From Reyranella aquatilis (GTDB taxonomy: Bacteria; Pseudomonadota; Alphaproteobacteria; Reyranellales; Reyranellaceae): a stretch of DNA of 64,000 nt. The notes beneath the pieces were generated by a model. That model was given only the letters and a program-made list of their open reading frames with translations. It was not told the origin of the DNA and made no database searches. Made by a program: the position numbers and the translations under genes. Position 1 is the stretch's first letter. Each line of letters begins with the position of its first letter. Below are positions 33,461 through 43,051 of the stretch, one piece after another. Location: contig NZ_JAJISD010000008.1 of NCBI RefSeq assembly GCF_020880995.1, positions 233,514 to 297,513 of the forward strand. Reading direction: 5' to 3'.

Positions 33461-34621
33461 TCAGCGATTTTCGAGACGGGGCAGCGTGCCCATGTGCTTG
33501 GAGATGATCTGCAGCATCACCTCGTCCGCGCCGCCGCCGATTGAGGCAAGGCGGGAATCGCGGAAGGCGCGGGCGGTCGGCGATTCCCAGAGATAACCGG
33601 CGCCGCCCCAGTATTGCAGGCAGCCGTCGGTGACGAGGCGTACCATGCGGCCGGCCTTGAGCTTGGCCATCGACGCGAGCATCGTGACGTCGGCGCCGTC
33701 GAGATACTCCTCGCAGGCGCGATAGCAGAGCGAGCGCACAAGCTCGATCTCGGTGCGCAGCTCGGCCAGCTTGAAGTGGATCACCTGGTTGTCGAGGAGG
33801 GGGCGGCCGAACACCTTGCGCTCGCGGGTATATTCGATCGTCTGGTCGATCAATCGCTCCATGCCGACGACGGCGCTGATCGCGCCCCACAGCCGCTCCT
33901 CCTGGAACTGCTGCATCTGGTAGACGAATCCCATGCCTTCCTGGCCGATCAGGTTCCGCACCGGCACCTTCACCTCGTCGAGGAATATTTGGGCGGTGTC
34001 GGAGGAGCGCATGCCGAGCTTGTCGAGCTGCTTCACCACCTCGACACCCTTGGTCTTCATCGGCAGGCAGATCAGCGACTTGTTCTTGTGCACCGGGCCA
34101 TCGCCCGTGCTGGCCAGCAGGCACATCCAGTCGGCCTGCGTGCCGTTGGTGGTCCACATCTTGCCGCCGTTGATCACCCAGTCGCCGCCCACCTTGCGCG
34201 CCGTGGTCTTGATAGACGCCACGTCGGAGCCGGCGCCGACCTCGGAGACGCCGAGGCAGGCGACGTAGTCGCCGGCGATGGAGGGCGCGAGGAACTCCTT
34301 GCGCAACGCGTCGCTGCCGTATCGGGCGAGGGCCGGCGTCGCCATGTCGGTCTGCACGCCGATCGCCATCGGCACCGAACCGCACTGGATGTGACCCAGC
34401 TCCTCGGCCATCACCATGGCGTAGGAATAGTCGAGACCCATGCCGCCATACTCGGCCGGCTTGTTGATGCCGAGCAGGCCGGCATTGCCAAGCTTCTTGA
34501 AGACCTCGTGGGCGGGGAAGATGCCGGCCTCTTCCCATTGATCGACATGCGGGTTGATGTCCCGGTCGATGATCGCCCGCAGCGTGCGGCGGATCTCGTC
34601 ATGTTCCTGCGTGAACTGCAT
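33461..34621 (-). CDS. atuD: citronellyl-CoA-type acyl-CoA dehydrogenase, copy 2
   Basis: A 386-residue FAD acyl-CoA dehydrogenase. FAD contacts include LGVSEVGAGSDVASI and WVINGGKMWTTN; the C terminus has LQYWGGAGYLW and FRDSRLASIGGGADEV. The usual late YEGT glutamate is replaced by IGGG; a glutamate in FQEERLW sits where isovaleryl-CoA dehydrogenase has its base. About three quarters identical by eye to the gene immediately upstream, and both end MGTLPRLxNR, so a tandem duplication. It would oxidise citronellyl-CoA or a later branched intermediate. Confidence 0.82.
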   Translation of the reverse strand: MQFTQEHDEIRRTLRAIIDRDINPHVDQWEEAGIFPAHEVFKKLGNAGLLGINKPAEYGGMGLDYSYAMVMAEELGHIQCGSVPMAIGVQTDMATPALARYGSDALRKEFLAPSIAGDYVACLGVSEVGAGSDVASIKTTARKVGGDWVINGGKMWTTNGTQADWMCLLASTGDGPVHKNKSLICLPMKTKGVEVVKQLDKLGMRSSDTAQIFLDEVKVPVRNLIGQEGMGFVYQMQQFQEERLWGAISAVVGMERLIDQTIEYTRERKVFGRPLLDNQVIHFKLAELRTEIELVRSLCYRACEEYLDGADVTMLASMAKLKAGRMVRLVTDGCLQYWGGAGYLWESPTARAFRDSRLASIGGGADEVMLQIISKHMGTLPRLENR

Positions 34622-34630
34622 GGTCGGCTC

Positions 34631-35791
<1,161 letters not shown>

Positions 35792-35806
35792 GGCTACATC
35801 CTTGCC

Positions 35807-37423
35807 CTACATGCGGGCGACGCCGAAGGTGATGGGATTGAGCGGCCGCACCATCGATTCACGGGCGATCGAGAGTGTGAAGGCCAGGACCCGACGCGTG
35901 TCTCGCGGATCGATGATGCCGTCGTCCCACAGGTGGGCTGTACCGTAGAGTGCGGTCGATTCTCGCTCGAACTGATCGACGATGCCCTTGAACATCTTGT
36001 CGATCTGCTCGTGCGGCGGCTCCTTGCCCTCGCGCAGGAACTTCTGTTCGGTCACGGTCTTCATGACGCCGGCCGCCTGCTCGCCGCCCATCACGGCGGT
36101 GCGGCTGTTGGGCCAGGCGAAGATGAAGCGCGGGTCGAAGGCGCGACCGCACATGCCGTAGTTACCGGCGCCGAACGAACCGCCGATCACGATGGTGATC
36201 TGCGGGACGGTCGCGTTGGCCACCGCCTGGATCATCTTGGAGCCATGCTTGACGATACCGCCGCGCTCGCTTTCGGTGCCGACCATGTAGCCGGTCGTGT
36301 TCTGCAGGTAGACGATGGGTGTGCCCTGCTGGCAGCAGAGCTGGATGAACTGAGCGGCCTTCACGGCACCTTTGGCGGTGATCGGCCCGTTGTTGCCGAT
36401 CAGCGCGACCGGCTCTCCCTCGATGGCAGCCCAGCCGCAGATCGTCTGCTGGTCGAACAGCCCCTTGAATTCGAGGAAGTCCGAGCCGTCGACGACGCGG
36501 GCGATCACCTCGCGCACGTCGTAGGGGTCCTTGTGCGACGGCGGGACGACGCCGCACAGTTCCTCGACGTCGTAGAGCGGTTCCTTGAAGGACCGCTCGG
36601 CGCGCGGCGGCAGCCGGTCGTTCCAGTGCCATTTGGCGATCACGTCGCGGGCCATGCGGATGCCGTCGGCATCGTCCTCGGCCATCCATTCGGCGACACC
36701 CGAGACGGTGGCGTGCATCTCCGCGCCGCCAAGGTCCTCGTCGGTCGCGATCTCGCCGGTCGCGGCCTTCAGCAGCGGCGGGCCGGCCAGGAACACCTTG
36801 GCCTGGTTGCGCACCATGATCACGTAGTCCGAGAGGCCGGGCAGGTAGGCACCGCCCGCGGTGGACGATCCGTGCACCACCGTGACCTGTGGGATGCCGC
36901 GCGCGGACATGCGGGCCTGATTGGCGAAGCCACGGCCGCCGGGCACGAAGATTTCGGCTTGGTAGAGCAGGTTGGCGCCGCCGGATTCGACCAGGTTCAC
37001 GACCGGCAGCTTGTTCTCCATCACGATCTGCTGCACGCGCTGGCCCTTGCGCTGGCCGGAGGGCGCCACGGTGCCGCCCTTGATGGCGGAGTTCGAGGCG
37101 GTCACAACGCAGCGCACGCCCTCGACGTAGCCGATGCCGGCGACCGAGCCGCCGCCGGCGCTGGATCCGTCCTTGTCGTCGTGCATGCGGTAGCCGGCGA
37201 GCGGCATCAATTCGAGGAACGGCGCGCCGCGATCCAGCAGCAACGCGATGCGCTCTCGCGGCATCAACTGCTTACGCTTGGCAAAGCGCTCGCGCGACTT
37301 TTCGGAGGCCGCCTGGACACTGGCCTCGGCCGCACGGAACTCCGCGATGGCGGCGAGCATGCGTTCGCGGTTCTGCTTGAACTCGTCGCCGTTGCGATCG
37401 ATCTGGCTTTCGAGGATGGGCAT
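35807..37423 (-). CDS. atuC: geranyl-CoA carboxylase-type carboxyltransferase
   Basis: A 538-residue carboxyltransferase subunit partnering AtuF. Conserved blocks: ESGGANLLYQAEIF, STAGGAYLPGLSDY (acyl-CoA site), GWAAIEGEPVALIGNNG, and the C-terminal FGAGNYGMCGRAFDPRF. The loop GGRGFANQARMS differs from the FGRIFYNQ typical of methylcrotonyl-CoA carboxylase as I remember it; this is the region reported to set room for the longer geranyl chain. It lies 7 bases after atuB. Geranyl-CoA is favoured by gene order but methylcrotonyl-CoA is not excluded. Confidence 0.85.
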   Translation of the reverse strand: MPILESQIDRNGDEFKQNRERMLAAIAEFRAAEASVQAASEKSRERFAKRKQLMPRERIALLLDRGAPFLELMPLAGYRMHDDKDGSSAGGGSVAGIGYVEGVRCVVTASNSAIKGGTVAPSGQRKGQRVQQIVMENKLPVVNLVESGGANLLYQAEIFVPGGRGFANQARMSARGIPQVTVVHGSSTAGGAYLPGLSDYVIMVRNQAKVFLAGPPLLKAATGEIATDEDLGGAEMHATVSGVAEWMAEDDADGIRMARDVIAKWHWNDRLPPRAERSFKEPLYDVEELCGVVPPSHKDPYDVREVIARVVDGSDFLEFKGLFDQQTICGWAAIEGEPVALIGNNGPITAKGAVKAAQFIQLCCQQGTPIVYLQNTTGYMVGTESERGGIVKHGSKMIQAVANATVPQITIVIGGSFGAGNYGMCGRAFDPRFIFAWPNSRTAVMGGEQAAGVMKTVTEQKFLREGKEPPHEQIDKMFKGIVDQFERESTALYGTAHLWDDGIIDPRDTRRVLAFTLSIARESMVRPLNPITFGVARM

Positions 37424-37430
37424 GTCGTTC

Positions 37431-38294
37431 TCAGCCGCCCAGGACCTTGGGAGTCTTTGCGAGGTGGAAGCCGTTGAAGGGCTTCGATCTGTCCGTCGCG
37501 GGCAGCTCGACGGAGCGGTTGGCGAGCGGCACGCCGCCGTCGATGCGCAGCTCGGTCCCGGTCATGTAGGCCGAGGCGTCGCTCAACAGGAAGCAGACGG
37601 CGGCGGAGACCTCGCTCTCGGTGCCGAGCCTGCCCAAGGGGCAATAGCCCTTGAGCTTAGGGATCTGTTCCTTGAATTCGCCGGTGTAGGTATCCATGCC
37701 GGAGGAGGCGATCCAGCCGGGCGCCACGGAGTTCACACGCACCCCGGCGGCCGCCCATTCATAGGCCAGAGTCATGGTGAGGTTCGCCATACCGGCGCGT
37801 GCCGCGCCGGTATGCACCATATTGGGAAAGCCGTTGCGATAGTCGGCGGTCATGTTGACGATCGAGCCGCCGTGGTTCTGCATGGATTGCGTGAACACCT
37901 CGCGGCTGACGATGAAGCCGCCGGTCAGGTTGTTGCGCACGACGACTTCGAAGCCCTTGGCGCTCAAGTTTGCGGCGGGCGAGGGGAACTGGCCGCCGGC
38001 ATTGTTGAAGAGGCCATGGATGCGGCCGTTCTTCGCCACGATCGCGGCGACGGCCTCCTTGACCTGGGCTTCCTCGCGAATGTCGAAGACGTGCGTCTCG
38101 CAGGTGCCGCCCGCGGCCTCGATCTCGGCTTTCACCGTGTGGAGCTTCTCTTGCTTGCGCCCGGTGATCACGGCGTGAGCGCCGAGTGCTGCGATCTCGT
38201 GCGCGGTGCAGCGCCCGATGCCGCTTCCGCCGCCGGTCACGACGATGGTCTGGCCCTCAAACAACCCCGGTTTGAAGACCGAGCGGTACGACAT
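37431..38294 (-). CDS. atuB: SDR oxidoreductase, AtuB-like
   Basis: A 287-residue SDR. VVTGGGSGIGRC binds nucleotide; NNAGGQFPSP and the segment VHTGAARAGMANLTMTLAYE resemble peroxisomal trans-2-enoyl-CoA reductase. Classical YxxxK is missing, with Arg in the usual Lys place (AAR). In Pseudomonas AtuB is an SDR of terpene utilisation of uncertain step. GGAGGAAG precedes ATG 38294. First gene of the operon; an operator palindrome lies 34 bases upstream. Confidence 0.78.
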   Translation of the reverse strand: MSYRSVFKPGLFEGQTIVVTGGGSGIGRCTAHEIAALGAHAVITGRKQEKLHTVKAEIEAAGGTCETHVFDIREEAQVKEAVAAIVAKNGRIHGLFNNAGGQFPSPAANLSAKGFEVVVRNNLTGGFIVSREVFTQSMQNHGGSIVNMTADYRNGFPNMVHTGAARAGMANLTMTLAYEWAAAGVRVNSVAPGWIASSGMDTYTGEFKEQIPKLKGYCPLGRLGTESEVSAAVCFLLSDASAYMTGTELRIDGGVPLANRSVELPATDRSKPFNGFHLAKTPKVLGG

Positions 38295-38328
38295 GCTTCC
38301 TCCGATGAATGGCCGTTTACCGGCCTAT

Positions 38329-38350
38329 TTGACGTTTACGTAAAGGTCAA
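38329..38350. promoter_or_regulatory. LiuR-type operator of atu/SCP2 promoters
   Basis: A 22-base inverted repeat, left arm TTGACGTTTAC and right arm GTAAAGGTCAA, one mismatched pair. It sits between divergent atuB (34 bases away) and the SCP2 gene (39 bases away). The same sequence, perfect, occurs at 55675-55696 before a LiuR-like MerR gene, so it is very likely that regulator's binding site. Confidence 0.8.
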
Positions 38351-38389
38351 GTAAGCCCCCATGGCTCTGCCGACTGGAGGAATTCGCTC

Positions 38390-38686
38390 ATGAGCTTGCA
38401 GGAAATCACCGCGAAAATGAAGGAAGGCGCTTCGAAGAAGTCGGCCTTCGGAAACAGCGTCAAGTTCGCCACCGACCAGGGTGTCGTTCACATCGACGGC
38501 AACCAGACCCCGCCCGACGTCACCAACGACGACAAGCCGGCTGATTGCACCATCAAGATGGATTTCAGCGACTTCGCCGACCTGATCGGCGGCAAGCTGG
38601 ACGGCATGACCGCGTTCATGACCGGCAAGCTCAAGATCGAAGGCGACATGGGCGTCGCGATGAAGCTGCAGTCCATTCTTCGCTGA
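38390..38686 (+). CDS. SCP2 sterol/lipid-binding domain protein
   Basis: A 98-residue single SCP2 domain: KFATDQGVVHIDG, ADCTIKMDFSDFADLIGGKLD and AFMTGKLKIEGDMG are the standard stretches. Such proteins hold fatty acyl, acyl-CoA or sterol-like lipids in a hydrophobic tunnel. GGAGG at 38376-38380 precedes ATG 38390. Divergent from the atu operon and sharing its operator, so it may carry terpenoid acyl-CoAs for that pathway (inference). A strong terminator follows. Confidence 0.88.
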   Translation: MSLQEITAKMKEGASKKSAFGNSVKFATDQGVVHIDGNQTPPDVTNDDKPADCTIKMDFSDFADLIGGKLDGMTAFMTGKLKIEGDMGVAMKLQSILR

Positions 38687-38710
38687 GCCGCTCTCCCGCG
38701 GTCTCGCACC

Positions 38711-38734
38711 AAGGGCCCCTTCGCGGGGCCCTTT
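38711..38734. terminator. bidirectional intrinsic terminator
   Basis: Stem AAGGGCCCC (38711-38719), loop TTCGC, stem GGGGCCCTT with an extra T. GC-rich with T/A flanks on both sides, between the SCP2 gene and the convergent histidine kinase gene, so it could stop transcription from both. Confidence 0.8.
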
Positions 38735-38759
38735 CCATGTGTGCGACTTGCCTCTGCGT

Positions 38760-40505
38760 TCAGTCGTCGCTTTCGATCATCCCGCGAATGCGACTCGCCA
38801 GGTCTTCCATGACGAACGGCTTGGTCAGCAACTGCATGCGCGGCGCCAGCTGGGCATTGCCGATGATGGCATTCTCGGCGTAGCCGGTAATGAATAGGAC
38901 CTTGAGGTCCGGCCGCGTGACGCGCGCGGCATCGGCCAGCTGGCGGCCGTTCATGCCGCCCGGCAGGCCCACATCGGTGATCAGGAGATCGATGCGCGCG
39001 TCCGACTGGAGAATCCTGAGCGCCTCGGGCCCGTCCTTTGCCTCGACCGCCGCATAGCCCTGGTCATGCAGCACGTCGATCACGAGCATGCGGACGGTCG
39101 GCTCGTCATCGACGATCATCACCGTCTCGCCCGCCTGGGCGCGCGCCGGCTCCATGCGGACCGCGACGGCGGCGTGGTCGGCTTCAGTGCCATAGTGGCG
39201 GGGCAGGTACAGGCACATCGTCGTCCCGTGCCCCAACTCGGAGTAGATCCGCACCTGGCCGCCGGACTGACGCACGAAGCCGTAGACCATCGACAGGCCG
39301 AGCCCGGTTCCCTGTCCCATCGGCTTGGTGGTGAAGAAGGGATCGAAGGCGTTGGCCATCACTTCCGGCGTCATGCCGGTGCCGGTATCGGTCACGCAGA
39401 CCGAGAGATACTGTCCCGGCGGCAGGTCGCGTTCGGCAGCGGCGCGCTCGTCGAGCCATTTGTTGGCGGTTTCGATCGTGATGCGGCCGCCGTCGGGCAT
39501 GGCGTCGCGGGCGTTGATGCAGAGATTCAGCAGCGCGTTCTCGAGCTGCGGCGCGTCGATCAGCGTCGACCAGAGGCCGCCGGCGGTGACGACGTCGACG
39601 GCGATCTGCGGCCCCACGGTGCGCCGTAGCAGCTCCTCCATGCCCATCACGAGACGATTGACATCGGTCGGCTTCGGATCGAGTGGCTGGCGCCGCGAAA
39701 AGGCGAGCAGGCGGTGGATGAGTGACGCAGCCCGACGCGAGGCCGAATGAGCGGCCATGATGTAGCGGTCGGCGTCGTCCACGCGCCCCTGGCGGACCCG
39801 GGTGCGCAGCAGCTCGAGCGAGCCCATGATGCCGGTGAGCAGGTTGTTGAAATCGTGTGCGATGCCGCCCGTGAGCTGGCCGACCGCTTCCATCTTCTGT
39901 GACTGGCGCAGAGCCTCCTCGGTGGCGCGCAGGCGTTCCTGCTCCCTGATCCGTTCAGCGATGGCGTCGTTCACGCGCTGCTCGAGCGTCTCGTTGAGCC
40001 GCTGCAGGGCGACTTCCGCCTTCTTTCGCGCCGTGATGTCCTGGAAGAGAACGGCGACCTGCCGCCGGCTCGCCGGCTCGATCCGAAACGCTGCCAGCTC
40101 GAGCTGCCGGCCGGTGGCGACCAGCTCCTGTTCGAAGCGGATCGGCTTTCCGGTCCGCAGTACGGCGCCGTAGCGGGCAACCCAGGCATCGGCCTCGTCG
40201 GGAACCATTTCGCGCAGCTTCTGGCCGACGACATTGGGAATGCCGGCATGCTGTGCGTAGGCGGGATTGGCTTCGATGTGGATGTAGTCGCTCAGCGGGC
40301 CGTGCGGTCCGTCGAAGAACTCGATGATGCAGAAGCCTTCGTCGATCGATTCGAACAGGGTCCGGTAGCGCTCCTCGCTTTCGGCGAGGGCCTCTTCAGC
40401 CTCGCGCAGGCGTGCGGTACTGCCATCTCGCGCCTTCAGTCGCGCGTTCTCGGCTTCGAGCTCTTGCAGCCGATCGGCCAGCCGCTGGATCTCATCGGGT
40501 GTCAC
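38760..40505 (-). CDS. hybrid sensor histidine kinase (PAS-HK-REC)
   Basis: A 581-residue cytoplasmic hybrid kinase with no membrane helix. N-terminal coiled coil (1-45), PAS (about 46-160, ending VAVLFQDITARK), linking coiled coil, HisKA with H217 in GGIAHDFNNLL, HATPase (NARDAMPDGG, DTGTGM, GTGLGLSMVYG) and a C-terminal receiver (about 460-575: VMIVDDEPTV, LITDVGLPG, TKPF). No partner regulator is adjacent, so it is an orphan; the attached receiver may pass phosphate elsewhere. Start GTG 40505 is taken; a TTG at 40598 would add 31 unlikely residues. Confidence 0.85.
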   Translation of the reverse strand: MTPDEIQRLADRLQELEAENARLKARDGSTARLREAEEALAESEERYRTLFESIDEGFCIIEFFDGPHGPLSDYIHIEANPAYAQHAGIPNVVGQKLREMVPDEADAWVARYGAVLRTGKPIRFEQELVATGRQLELAAFRIEPASRRQVAVLFQDITARKKAEVALQRLNETLEQRVNDAIAERIREQERLRATEEALRQSQKMEAVGQLTGGIAHDFNNLLTGIMGSLELLRTRVRQGRVDDADRYIMAAHSASRRAASLIHRLLAFSRRQPLDPKPTDVNRLVMGMEELLRRTVGPQIAVDVVTAGGLWSTLIDAPQLENALLNLCINARDAMPDGGRITIETANKWLDERAAAERDLPPGQYLSVCVTDTGTGMTPEVMANAFDPFFTTKPMGQGTGLGLSMVYGFVRQSGGQVRIYSELGHGTTMCLYLPRHYGTEADHAAVAVRMEPARAQAGETVMIVDDEPTVRMLVIDVLHDQGYAAVEAKDGPEALRILQSDARIDLLITDVGLPGGMNGRQLADAARVTRPDLKVLFITGYAENAIIGNAQLAPRMQLLTKPFVMEDLASRIRGMIESDD

Positions 40506-40611
40506 GACCTTCGCCCACCACGTACTGGAGATGTGACCATCGTCTCGTTCTTGAGGACCGGCGGGAAAGCCGCGACCACAACGTCGGAATCGCGACAATG
40601 TTCCGGCACGG

Positions 40612-41142
40612 TCAAGCCTGCCTGCTCTTGTGATAGTGGCGCTTCGCCTTGGCGCGATTGCCGCACGACGACATGGTGCACCAGCGCCGCCGGCCGGCGC
40701 GGCTTTCGTCGACGAACAGGTAGAGGCATTCCGGATTGGCGCAACGGCGCACCTTCGCCCGCCTTGCGCCGGCCAGCAGGTCCCCCGCCGACCAGAGCAC
40801 GGGCGCCAGAAGCGCCAGCGCGGTGCCGGATTTCATGTCGATTTCCCAATCGTAGCGATCGTCGGCGTGCCTGAGAGTCTTGCGGGCGGGCGCGGCCGCG
40901 AGGGCCGCGTTCAGCGCCTCGAAATCGCGGCCGGCAGGGGCCTTGCCCTGGGCGACGGCATCGAAAACCCGGTGGATCGTCTCGCGAAGTGTCAGGGCCT
41001 GCTCGAATTCCTTCTGACTGGGCGGTTTCGGCGCCCTTGTCCAGATGGCGAGGTCCGCCGGTCCCTTGAGCGTTTCCGTGGGCGTTTCCTGACCGCGCCA
41101 GAAGCGTGTGTTCGCGAAGTCGAGGCAGAGATCGGGATTCAT
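40612..41142 (-). CDS. CGNR zinc-finger regulator (ABATE domain)
   Basis: A 176-residue protein: N-terminal ABATE domain (DLCLDFANTRFWR) and a C-terminal zinc finger RRCANPECLYLFVDESRAGR with WCTMSSCGNRAKAKRHY, giving a four-cysteine site and the CGNR name motif. Such proteins are likely transcription regulators sensing a small molecule. It is divergent from a VOC-family gene; two AACCGGTT palindromes lie in the 93-base gap and are probably its operators. Confidence 0.85.
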   Translation of the reverse strand: MNPDLCLDFANTRFWRGQETPTETLKGPADLAIWTRAPKPPSQKEFEQALTLRETIHRVFDAVAQGKAPAGRDFEALNAALAAAPARKTLRHADDRYDWEIDMKSGTALALLAPVLWSAGDLLAGARRAKVRRCANPECLYLFVDESRAGRRRWCTMSSCGNRAKAKRHYHKSRQA

Positions 41143-41156
41143 CGACCGGGCTTACT

Positions 41157-41172
41157 AACCGGTCGACCGGTT
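41157..41172. promoter_or_regulatory. AACCGGTT-type palindrome, site 1
   Basis: Perfect 16-base palindrome AACCGGTCGACCGGTT, starting 15 bases upstream of the CGNR gene's ATG. It has the AACCGGT half-site shared with the palindrome at 41199. Likely operator for autoregulation. Confidence 0.6.
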
Positions 41173-41198
41173 GACAAGGCGGGCGTCAGGAAATAACC

Positions 41199-41214
41199 AT
41201 ATAACCGGTTATAT
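41199..41214. promoter_or_regulatory. AACCGGTT-type palindrome, site 2
   Basis: Perfect 16-base palindrome ATATAACCGGTTATAT, 21 bases upstream of the VOC gene start, in a locally AT-rich patch likely to be its promoter. Its AACCGGTT core matches site 1; centre-to-centre distance is 42 bases, about four helical turns. Confidence 0.6.
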
Positions 41215-41235
41215 AGTAAAAAAGAGGAGATTCCT

Positions 41236-41607
41236 TTGTTCGATCACGTTTCCATCGGCGTTGCCGACATTCCCCGCGCCCGGGCCTTCTATGACGAGGC
41301 GCTCAAACCGCTCGGCTATGCGCGTCTCAGCGACGGCGAGACCTCGCTCGGGTACGGGAAGAACGGGGTCGGCCTGTGGATCGGCAAGGCGGCGAAGCCG
41401 GTGAAGCCTGACATGGAGTCGGGCCTCCACTTCTGTTTCGTGGCCGAGGACCGCAAGGCGGTCGATGCCTTCCATGCGGCGGCCCTCAGGAGTGGCGGCA
41501 AGGACAACGGCAAGCCCGGTCTCCGTGCGGACTACAGCCCGACCTACTATGCCGCTTTCATCATCGACCCCGATGGCTATCGCATAGAGGCCTATTGCGG
41601 GAAGTGA
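41236..41607 (+). CDS. VOC-family (glyoxalase-like) protein
   Basis: A 123-residue single VOC domain: FDHVSIGVADIPRARAFYDE (metal His), GLHFCFVAEDRKAVDAFHAA and the terminal DPDGYRIEAYC (metal Glu). Members detoxify methylglyoxal, fosfomycin or similar, or cleave catechols; nothing picks one here. The start is TTG 41236 with AGAGGAGA (41223-41230) well placed. Divergent from and presumably controlled by the CGNR regulator. Confidence 0.85.
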   Translation: MFDHVSIGVADIPRARAFYDEALKPLGYARLSDGETSLGYGKNGVGLWIGKAAKPVKPDMESGLHFCFVAEDRKAVDAFHAAALRSGGKDNGKPGLRADYSPTYYAAFIIDPDGYRIEAYCGK

Positions 41608-41674
41608 TCGGACCAGCTTGAAGGAACGTCTGCCGCCGTCGATCCTGGCGACGGCCGACACCTGCGAGGCGATC

Positions 41675-42268
41675 ATGGAAACGAGCACGGTCCGGTCCGC
41701 CACCCCGGCGGAGGAGGCGGCGGCGATCGCCACGCTCACGCTTGCGTTTGCGACCGATCCGGCAACGCGTTGGACGTGGCCGGATCCGCAGGCCTATCTC
41801 GCCGCTTTTCCGCATTTCGCCAGGGCGTTCGGCGGCGCGGGCTTCGCGAACGGCGGCGCCCATGTCGTCGGCAACCATGCCGGTACGGCCCTGTGGCTGC
41901 GGCCGGGCGTCGAGCCGGACGGTGCGGCGTTGGGCGAGTTGATGCGTACCACCGCGTCAATCCCATCTATGACCGATGGCATGCAGGTGATGCAGCAAAT
42001 GGCCGATTTTCATCCGCGCGAGCCGCACTGGTATCTGCCGCTGATCGGCATCGACCCGAGGCATCAGGGCAGAGGCTTGGGCGGCGCGCTGCTCAGCCAT
42101 GCACTGGCGATCTGCGATCGCGAAGGCACGCTCGCCTATCTCGAATCGTCTAACCCACGCAACGTGCCGCTCTACCAGCGTCACGGATTCGAGGTGAGGG
42201 GCCGCATCCAGCATGGCAGCTCGCCGACGCTGGTGCCGATGCTGCGCAGGCCGCAGCGGCGGCCCTGA
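41675..42268 (+). CDS. GNAT family N-acetyltransferase
   Basis: A 197-residue acetyltransferase with acetyl-CoA motif A clearly visible: LIGIDPRHQGRGLGGALLSH, then LESSNPRNVPLYQRHGFEV. The central HWYLPLIGID is typical of the subfamily related to Bacillus and fungal toxin/antibiotic acetylases. ATG 41675 is taken as start; TTG 41618 would add 19 residues. It lies 67 bases after the VOC gene and could be cotranscribed. The acceptor is unknown. Confidence 0.82.
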   Translation: METSTVRSATPAEEAAAIATLTLAFATDPATRWTWPDPQAYLAAFPHFARAFGGAGFANGGAHVVGNHAGTALWLRPGVEPDGAALGELMRTTASIPSMTDGMQVMQQMADFHPREPHWYLPLIGIDPRHQGRGLGGALLSHALAICDREGTLAYLESSNPRNVPLYQRHGFEVRGRIQHGSSPTLVPMLRRPQRRP

Positions 42269-42271
42269 GGC

Positions 42272-43051
42272 TCAGGCCGCCTTCTTGCCGTGGTGGCTGT
42301 GGAGCTTCGTGCTCAAAACGCGGCGGATGGCATTGAACTCCGGGCTCGCCACGTCGCGCGGTCGCGGCAGGTCGAGTGCATTGTCGCTCTCGATGCGGCC
42401 AGGGCCCGGCGTCATCACGACCACGCGGTTGGCCAGCAGGATCGCCTCCTCGACCGCATGCGTGACGAAGACGACGGTGAGCTTGGTCCGCTCCCAGATC
42501 TCCAGCAGTTCGTCCTGAAGCCGCTCGCGCGTCATGGCGTCGAGCGCGCCGAACGGCTCGTCCATCAGCACGAGCTCGGCATCGTTGGCCAGCACGCGCG
42601 CGATCGCCACGCGCTGCTTCATCCCGCCCGAGAGCTGGTGGGGGTAGGCGTTGGCGAACTTGGCGAGGCCGACCAGGTCGATGAACTTGTCGACGATCTG
42701 CTTCACCTCGGCGCCGCCGAGACCGCGCGAGGCGGGACCGAAGCCGATGTTGTCGCGCACGCTCAGCCACGGAAAGAGCGCATAGTCCTGAAAGACCATG
42801 CCGCGCGACGGATCGGGGCCTGCGATCGGCTTGCCCCACATCAGCGCCTCGCCGGACGAGGGCTGGTCGAAGCCGGCCATGATGCGCAGCAGGGTGGACT
42901 TGCCGCAGCCCGATGCGCCGATCAGGCAGATGAACTCGCCCTTGTTGATCGACAGATGGGCGTCCGAGAGGGCATTGATCGTCTGGTCCTGCAGCTGGAA
43001 GACCTTGGACACGCCCTTGATCTCGATGATCGGAGTCGCGGTGTCAGCCAT
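42272..43051 (-). CDS. ABC transporter ATPase (nitrate/sulfonate/taurine type)
   Basis: A 259-residue ATPase: Walker A GASGCGKST, Q-loop VFQDYALFPWL, signature LSGGMKQR, Walker B LVLMDEPFGALD and a switch His in FVTHAVEEA. The subfamily is SsuB/TauB/NrtD-like. It powers the permease encoded immediately upstream, with an 8-base gene overlap. Last gene of the three-gene uptake operon. Confidence 0.92.
   Translation of the reverse strand: MADTATPIIEIKGVSKVFQLQDQTINALSDAHLSINKGEFICLIGASGCGKSTLLRIMAGFDQPSSGEALMWGKPIAGPDPSRGMVFQDYALFPWLSVRDNIGFGPASRGLGGAEVKQIVDKFIDLVGLAKFANAYPHQLSGGMKQRVAIARVLANDAELVLMDEPFGALDAMTRERLQDELLEIWERTKLTVVFVTHAVEEAILLANRVVVMTPGPGRIESDNALDLPRPRDVASPEFNAIRRVLSTKLHSHHGKKAA

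Noticed and set aside
41149..41172. Palindrome at 41157 as a transcription terminator
   Set aside because: It is in a divergent gap, not after a stop codon, lacks a T-run, and shares its core with a second palindrome, so an operator fits better.
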